Assembly: GCA_016719855.1 (NCBI GenBank)
Contig: JADJYH010000019.1
Location: forward strand, 18,324-82,323
Origin: Saprospiraceae bacterium
GTDB taxonomy: Bacteria; Bacteroidota; Bacteroidia; Chitinophagales; Saprospiraceae
Length of the DNA stretch: 64,000 bases
Direction of reading: 5' to 3'
Shown: in pieces, positions 57,997 to 64,000 of the stretch
How positions within the stretch are numbered: position 1 is the stretch's first letter
How the letters are laid out: each line of letters begins with the position of its first letter
Notes under the pieces: model-generated
Told to the model about the DNA's origin: nothing
Database searches by the model: none
What the model saw: the letters and a program-made list of their open reading frames with translations, nothing else
Made by a program: the position numbers and the translations under genes

Positions 57997-59755
57997 ATGG
58001 AATCCACCGCCAAGCAAAGCGTTGACTACAAACTCCTCGGCAGGGTCATTGCACAGGCCAAACCCTACAGCGGCACACTGTCTTTAGCGGCGGTGCTGGC
58101 CGTGGTGCTGGCACCCATCGCCATCCTGCGGCCCTGGCTGGTGCAGGAGATGGTGGACAAGCACATTTTCAAGGGCGATATTCGGGGCTGACCAAGATGG
58201 CGCTGCTATTTCGTCGGGGTGCTGGTCTTCGAGTCGGTGCTGCGCTATTTTTTCCTCTACGCCTCCAGTTGGGTAGGGCAAGCCGTGGTGCGTGACCTCC
58301 GGGTGCGGGTCTTCAACCACATCACCTCGCTGCGGCTCACCTACTTCGACCGTACGCCCATCGGCATCAGCACCACCCGCACCATCAGCGACATCGAGAA
58401 CATCAACGCGGTGTTCTCGCAGGGCATCATCACCATCGTCGCCGATTTCATCACGGTGTTTGTGGTGCTGGGCGTCATGTTCTTGGTGAGTTGGAAACTG
58501 ACGCTCGTTTGCCTCATCACCATGCCGTTCCTCATTGGGGCCACCTATATTTTCAAGGAAGCCATCAAGTCGTCGTTCCAACAGGTGCGGGCGCAGGTGG
58601 CCAAGATGACGGCCTTCCTCCAAGAGCGGCTCACGGGCATGAAAATCGTGCAGATATTCAACGCCGAAGCGCAGGAAATGGAGAAGTTCAAGGCCATCAA
58701 TCGAGAATACACCAAGGCCAATATAGACTCCATCCTCGCCTATTCGATTTACTATCCCGACCGTGGAAATCATCTCGGCGGCATCGCTCGGCCTCATGGT
58801 CTGGTACGGCGCACGGGAGAGCCTCGGCAACGACGTGTCGCTGGGTGCGCTGGTTGCCTTCCAATCTACCTGGGCATGCTCTTCCGCCCCATCCGCATGT
58901 TGGCCGACAAGTTCAACACCCTGCAAATGGGCCTCGTGGCCTCCGAGCGGGTCTTCGCACTGCTCGATCGCAGTGACCACATCAAAAACGAGGGCAAGTT
59001 GTTGCCGAAGGCAACTGAATGGCGAAGTTGCGTTCCGCAATGTCTGGTTCGCCTACACCGAGCAGGATTGGGTGCTGCACGACGTCAGCTTCGACATAAA
59101 ACCCGGCGAGACGTTGGCCATCGTGGGCAGTACCGGTTCCGGCAAAACGAGCACCATCAGCATCCTCAACCGCCTCTACGAAACCCAAAAAGGCAGCATC
59201 GAAATTGACGGGACGGACATTCGGGAATTTGAACTACACGCATTGCGGCAGCACACAGCCGTCGTCTTGCAGGACGTGTTTTTGTTCAGCGGCACGGTTT
59301 GGAAAACATCACGCTCCGCAACGAGGCATCAGCCGGGCGCAGGTGATGGAAGCCGCCAAAATGATCGGAGCGCATGAGTTCATCGAGAAACTGCCCGGCG
59401 GCTACGACTACCAAGTACAGGAGCGGGGTGCCACCTGAGCATGGGCCAGCGGCAGTTGATTTCGTTCGTGCGGGCACTGGTCTTCGACCCCGAAATCCTC
59501 ATCCTCGACGAGGCTACCTCCAGCATTGACCCAGAGACGGAGAGCGTCATCCAGTACGCCATCGAAAAGCTCATTGCGAAGCGCACCAGCATCATCATTG
59601 CCCACCGCCTGAGCACCATCCGCCATGCCAACAAAATCTTGGTCTTGGAAAAAGGCAGGTTCGGGAGTTTGGCACGCACGAGGAACTTGCTGCAAAATGA
59701 AAATGGGCGGTACCGGGAGCTGTATGAGATGCAGTTTTTGCAGCCAGTGGGATGA
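57997..59755 (+). pseudogene. MsbA-type ABC exporter (permease-ATPase fusion), many frameshifts
   Basis: The protein is recoverable across at least six frame changes (near 58190, 58760, 58870, 59025, 59300, 59435 and 59665). Membrane part: YKLLGRVIAQAKPYSGTLSL, FDRTPIGISTTRTISDIENI and KEAIKSSFQQVRAQVAKMTA, the usual ABC_membrane coupling region. ATPase part: IVGSTGSGKTSTI (Walker A), LSMGQRQLISFVRAL (signature), ILILDEATSSIDPETE (Walker B) and IIIAHRLSTIRHA (H-loop). A homodimeric exporter of lipids or hydrophobic compounds is expected. The frameshift density matches the poor sequence of this end rather than a single decay event. Confidence 0.8.
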
Positions 59756-59845
59756 GGGGCTTTGGCGGGGCCCAGGTTACGCTGCACTAAATAGGCAGCA
59801 ATAAGGCCGCTATTGTGCCTTTGCTTGGTGACATTGGTCAAAATC

Positions 59846-60250
59846 TCAAAATTTTAACACCTCAGTTCCCGCTCCCGTCTCTGTTTTCAAATTTTGATTT
59901 GGGCATCCCAGAGGGCCTTTTGTTGGTCTACCTCGTCGGCGTCGCAGAAGTCGGTAATTTCGAGGATAGTCTCGCTGGTGACGGGCGATTGGTAGATTTT
60001 GAACTCGAGGTACTCACCGAAGCGGTCTTCGTCTAGCCACTCAAAGTGTACCATTTCCTCCTCGATGTCCTGAGGAGGCGGGCAAAAGCTCAGGATAGCC
60101 GCCCCAACTAAATGTGTAGAGGGTTTCACCCTGCACTTCGATATCGTCACAGAACCAGCGGACAAGTTCTGACGGTGAGGTGAAAAATTGATACAACAAG
60201 GCGGGAGAAGCCTTGAGTATAAATTCCAGTGTAATCTTTACTCGTTTCAT
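59846..60250 (-). pseudogene. START-like domain protein, frameshifted
   Basis: ATG at 60250: KRVKITLEFILKASPALLYQ, then FFTSPSELVRWFCDDIEVQG and TLYTFSWGG. The next frame continues ILSFCPPPQDIEEEMVHFEW, DRFGEYLEFKIYQSPVTSET and ITDFCDADEVDQQKALWDAQ. A final change in an A run (Q-I-K-N-L) leads to the stop at 59846. This is the AHSA1/START-like protein common in Bacteroidota, about 130 residues. No known substrate. Convergent with the ABC exporter gene. Confidence 0.72.
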
Positions 60251-60900
60251 ACAGCTGGATTTTTTTGTGCGTAAATTGGCCGTAAACTAGGCACTAAGTC
60301 GTTGATTTTCAACGCCTTGCGCCATATTTTGAGCCATTTCGCTCTTAATTTAATTGGTAAATGGCAGTCGAGGCACTGGCCGAAACTGCCGTAAACATTG
60401 ATGAATATTGTGACGCAACAAGGCTTCTTTTTGCACAGCAACAGGATTGTCAAGTGCTAGGGCTGGCAGCCTCTTTGCGAGAAACGCCGCAAGTAAAAGG
60501 AAAATATGGATTTTTCAAAAAATCGAATCAATTTCAACCTATCCCCCAAATGAGGAAAATTAGCCGTTCAGAAGTTTTTTTCGATAAAATAAACCTAGGT
60601 TTTGCACTAAGTCCTTTAAAAATCAGAGGCTTCCACATTAAAAAGCGGGGATATAAATTAACGCCCATACATTTTGGTTGATAACCTCACTCCAATTCTG
60701 CTATTTTGCAGCGTTTTTACCCAATCCTTAACCAAGCGGCAGATTCCCGATAGAACAATCTGAAAATCAAGACGTTCAACATCTGATTTTTTACGATTTA
60801 TCGAAATGGGCAAACACTTGATTCCAGAACTTTTCCATAGCTATATTCTGAAACAAACTTGAGCAAGTAAACACTAAACCTTTTCAAATTTTGGAGATTA
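60251..60900. other. Intergenic region before rpoD
   Basis: 650 bases between the divergent START-like and rpoD genes. It contains open frames on both strands (for example 60361-60681), but none has recognisable composition or motifs. The rpoD promoter should lie in the AT-rich stretch 60770-60890; I could not place a convincing -7 box. Confidence 0.4.
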
Positions 60901-61807
60901 ATGAGACAGCTTAAAATTACAAAATCAATCACCAACCAGGAGAGCCAATCTCTTGAGAAATACTTGCGAAATCGGAAAAGTGGACCTGCTCCACACCGGA
61001 AGAAGAAGTGGATTTGGCCAAACCATCAAGCAAGGCGACAAACTGCCCTTGAAAAGCTCACGAAAGCCAACCTGCGCTTCGTGGTTTCCGTGGCAAACAA
61101 TGCCAAAATCAGGGCCTTTCCCTAAGCGACCTCATCAGCAAGAGGCAACCTCGGTCTCATCAAAGCCGCACAACCTTCGACGAGACCAGGGCTTTAAGTT
61201 CATCTCCTACGCCGTTTGGTGGATTCACCAGAACATCCTCAAGCCTTGACCGAAACAGAGCCGCATCGTGCCGCCTACCACTGAACAAGGTTGGATCACT
61301 GAACAAAATCAACAAAAGCATTCTCCGAGCTGGAGCAGAGCTACGAACGTGAGCCCTCCTCCCAGGACTGGCCACACTGCTCGGAATACCCCTACCGAAG
61401 AGGGAAACCACCCTCGGTGGCCGGCTGCCCGCCACGTGAAGCATGGACGCCCCCCTTCGTGTTGGACGGCGAGGACTTAACTCCCTGCTCGATGTGACGG
61501 AGGAGAACAACACTCTCCGAAGACCGACCAAGACTTGGATTACACCGAGTCCGCTGCGACTCGATCAGCGCTCGCTCAGTACCCCCACCGACCGCCAGAT
61601 GGACGTCATCAGCTCTATTTCGGCATCGGCGTGGAGCATCACGCGCTGTCGTTGGAAGACATTGGCGACAAGTTCGGCCTCACCCGTGAGCGGGTACGCC
61701 AAATCAGGACAAGCTATCCAACAAGCTCCCGCTCCGCCAACAGCAAGAGCAAACTGCTGGAAGCACTACCTCGGGAAACGACCATTTCGATTGACGATTT
61801 GGATTGA
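60901..61807 (+). pseudogene. rpoD: Primary sigma factor RpoD/SigA, many frameshifts
   Basis: ATG at 60901: MRQLKITKSITNQESQSLEK, the invariant Bacteroidota RpoD start. Fragments follow in order in different frames: KLTKANLRFVVSVA (region 2), GFKFISYAVWWIHQNILK (2.3-2.4), RIVRLPLNKVG-like sequence near 61265, SMDAPF and NSLLDVTE, then LTDRQMDVIxLYFGIGVEH and LEDIGDKFGLTRERVRQI (region 4.2). Expected length is about 288 residues. A primary sigma factor is essential, so these indels are almost certainly sequencing errors. It recognises the TAnnTTTG/TTTG promoters of this phylum. Confidence 0.85.
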
Positions 61808-63119
61808 CGAGTGACCATTGAGAACAATCAAAAGGAACGAGTGCTACGTACCTTTTACAGCTCGCACAGCCGAATCCAAAAGAGTCAGTCGTAAATCGGT
61901 CAGTCCTAAAGCTCGTCAATCAAAGTTACCGCATCCGTGTTGTTCGTCTTGTCGCATTTGAACTGGGTACTGATCGAATTCAATGAAAGGACAAAGGCTT
62001 TTCATATAACGGGTCTTTCCCTCCGTCAACCTTCATCGGCCCGTGCAAATGTGTCGCCGGGTAATGGGTCGCCGTTGGCCGGGCTGGGGCTTCTGATTTG
62101 GCCACCGGCGGCGTTACACCCCTCGACGGCGTGGGCACACCAGAAATAAAGGCTTTACCTCCAATTTTCCCACGTTCTTACGCCTTTGTCAAAAAGCTTG
62201 AATTTGCCGACCCACGTTGGCAATGATGTACTCGATGGTCGCCCATTTATCCGTCCTGCTCGATGATTTGGAGCCTACGGAAGTAGATATCAGGGCAATC
62301 ATCTACCACGCCGGGCTGAACGGAAGGAAAAGCGGGTTCTTCTTCGCCCCCTTTGCCCGTGAACATGGCGGAGTCTTCTACTTCTGGCACCTCAGTTGGT
62401 GTGCCCCTTGACTTTGGTCTCTCAAAGCCCTCAACCACGGGCTCCCGCTGTGTTGCTTTTTGACAATCCACGATCGCCAGCACCGGCTCACCACTCCGCA
62501 CGTTGCCCGGCTGGCAGCTACGAAATTTTCATCGTAGAGTGTCAGGCGTATGCCCTCTCGAAGGCCACCCAGCTTGTTGCTGAAAGCGTATGGTCAAAAT
62601 TGACCTATACCCAATGCTCCGTACCTTTTTCGGGAAATCTTGGCGTCCCATCCGGCCAGAGTTGACGATGCTGGACCGAATCTTGACCCGGTCATCTGCG
62701 CCGTTTCAGCACGAACATCTGTCATCTCAAGTCTGAAGCTCCGGTATTTCACGGTGCCTCACTGCTCTTTTTGTCAACACCTTCGCCGGAAGGATTTGAG
62801 GAATCAGAGATTTTAGGATTTGAGGAGATATGGCTGGTGTTGTTGGTTGGAAAATGAGAGACCTGCGATGCAAAGACCAATGGAAAGCGCCCAAAGAAGT
62901 ATTTTGCAGGTTTCAGATTAAGACACCATAGTTTTTAGTACGCTATTGAGACAATATGAGTGGAGACGGTGTATTTTTCATATAAACCATCACGCAACTC
63001 AATACTACACAAAAAATACTGCCAACCCTTAACACCAATTAGCGAATGGCGGTGGGATGAAAGATGAAAATGACAGTACCACGACAGTAAGCTACACCTG
63101 CCCAGCTGCTGGGCTTTAC
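61808..63119. other. Unresolved stretch, probably degraded coding sequence
   Basis: About 1.3 kb without a supported gene. The longest candidate is a minus-strand frame (62247-62501) reading SGEPVLAIVDCQKATQREPV...PEVEDSAMFTGKGGEEEPAF. The upstream frames give LTLYDENFVAASRA, so a frameshifted minus-strand gene is likely, but I cannot name it. The stretch 62750-63060 is AT-rich and looks non-coding. Confidence 0.35.
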
Positions 63120-63584
63120 TTCCGCTCCGCCGTCGACCAAAATTTCCACGGACCGGTTGAGGTTTACCTGCAACCGGGAAATAAACGTCTCAGTACGTTG
63201 GATGCCTGGAATTTTGAATCTTATCTGAAGTACGTCCCGAAGGTGATCGGTGTCACGGCAATAGATTTTGCGAAAATGCTGCTAAGACCAGTCTGTAATA
63301 GGCCTCCACCGCTTAGGGTATTTTTAAGCTCCTCCGACACATCGTCGTAGAGGGCTTTTGTCAAAATAAATACCGAGAAAGCACAGATATCGTAACCAAG
63401 GCGACAGTTTACCACGAGGTTGGCGCCCTGTACACGAATGCCCATGTCCATGGTTTTTTTCATACGCACGTGTACAGTGCCACCGGAAACAGCCGATTTT
63501 CTTCGCAATATCGGTGTAGGGTTGCTCACGTCGTTCATTAGCATGGAGAGGATAAGCTTGTCAGTCTTGTCGATTCCATTTCAT
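63120..63584 (-). pseudogene. Lrp/AsnC-family transcriptional regulator, many frameshifts
   Basis: Fragments in the three minus frames follow one Lrp protein: DKLILSMLMNDV (helix 1), YTDIAKKI, AVSGGTVHVRMKKTMDMGI (DNA-binding helix and wing) and QGANLVVN. Then come LGYDICAF, ALYDDVSEEL, IYCRDTDHLRDVL and finally IQRTETFIS with LQVNLNRSVEIL (ligand-sensing RAM domain). Start ATG at 63584, end near 63120. About 150 residues expected. Regulates amino-acid or related metabolism in most bacteria; the target is unknown. Confidence 0.7.
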
Positions 63585-63685
63585 ACGTCAGTTTTAAAAA
63601 AATAGGCCAGCATGGGGCATGGGGAAACGCCAGTAGACCCAAGCTTTGAGTATTTTCAACAATTTGCGTTTTAAGGCCCAAATTT

Positions 63686-63976
63686 TCAAAAAACAAGCCC
63701 GTCATTCGCATGTTTTGTTGATTTTTCAATTCTTTTAACGAAGGCAATCAAATCTGTTTTTGTTTTGAAATATTTGGACTGCAACCTCGTATTTGTCCCA
63801 AACTTTTGGGCCACGCCGTACATTATTAGTAAAGGCAAAACCAGGCCTAAAATAGATTGAAAACGAATTTTGTGGGTCAAACATAGCCCCAAATAACTCC
63901 ATACAATTAACAAGGAATGGATGAAGAATACGCCGACACCGAGGAAGCTCAAAATCTGGCTGCCCTGCTCTTTCAA
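63686..63976 (-). CDS. Possible membrane protein, unrecognised
   Basis: A 96-residue open frame with two hydrophobic stretches (ILSFLGVGVFFIHSLLIVWS; ILGLVLPLLIMYGVAQ) and a Lys-rich tail. A second frame overlaps it (63735-63995), and this end of the window is rich in indels, so the true frame and limits are uncertain. No family recognised. Confidence 0.25.
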   Translation of the reverse strand: MKEQGSQILSFLGVGVFFIHSLLIVWSYLGLCLTHKIRFQSILGLVLPLLIMYGVAQKFGTNTRLQSKYFKTKTDLIAFVKRIEKSTKHANDGLVF

Positions 63977-64000
63977 TAGTGCTGGTGGCCGGCACTCATT

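Noticed and set aside
60361..60681. 106-residue plus-strand frame before rpoD
   Set aside because: No recognisable motif, the composition shifts halfway through, and the sequence around it looks non-coding.
1..64000. tRNA, rRNA or riboswitch genes
   Set aside because: No tRNA T-arm/acceptor pattern, rRNA signature or known riboswitch core was recognised by eye; a covariance-model scan was not possible.

Overview
The window looks like a Bacteroidota chromosome piece, most likely from a Saprospiraceae-type lineage (inference from gene content). It has moderately high GC. Four proteins carry type IX secretion (T9SS) sorting domains (ends at 21303, 25332, 53006 and 53953). TAnnTTTG-type -7 promoter boxes lie before several genes. 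It also carries BshA (bacillithiol), KorAB, a TlpA/DUF4369 thioredoxin, DUF6624, DUF3137 and DUF4956 proteins. I saw no rRNA, tRNA, CRISPR, prophage or transposase gene.

Layout. 1-14.2 kb, almost all minus strand: a glycosyltransferase, a TPR/DUF6624 protein, GNAT plus a remnant VOC gene, an AAA/DUF4143 ATPase, a huge secreted sortilin/BNR propeller protein, a DinB-like protein, a VanY-type carboxypeptidase, a Ca2+/Na+ antiporter, ftcD, and a broken AAA ATPase + TOPRIM/DUF4276-like pair. 14.4-19.7 kb, plus strand: korA-korB, trpS and an FAH-family hydrolase. 19.9-31.2 kb: bshA, a T9SS type A protein, a MerR/B12-domain-like regulator and a ~1961-residue T9SS type B adhesin. 31.7-41.1 kb: a GT39-like membrane protein, phosphatidylserine decarboxylase, a propeller protein, lpxH, 3-hydroxyanthranilate dioxygenase, an SDR, DUF3137, TlpA, a LolD-like ATPase and DUF486. 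41.3-56.2 kb: alpha-glucan phosphorylase, a WG-repeat protein, an AddB-like PD-(D/E)XK nuclease, a ~1873-residue HYR-repeat adhesin, a lamin-tail protein, DUF4956 and hutH. 56.4-64 kb: esterase, MsbA-type ABC exporter, START-like protein, rpoD and an Lrp/AsnC regulator, all riddled with frameshifts.

Sequence quality. About 15 genes before 56.9 kb are split by single-base indels, mostly in short homopolymers; joining the frames restores recognisable full-length proteins. After 56.9 kb frameshifts occur every 100-200 bases, which looks like a poorly covered contig end. I annotate the joined genes and give the break positions.

Most interesting. (1) Gene ends are decorated with palindromes built from short repeated words (ACGATTT, ATTTCGG, GAGGTAT, CAGTTGGCAGTCA, CCAACACGCC, AGTAAAA). 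Several overlap start or stop codons, and two distant ones share a conserved loop. (2) An octanucleotide tract of AATACCCC/AATATCCC units sits inside the AddB-like nuclease gene and sets its reading frame: losing one unit would join the two halves. (3) A translationally overlapping ATPase-TOPRIM gene pair, resembling split OLD/RloAB-like nuclease modules, is unusually damaged compared with its intact neighbours.
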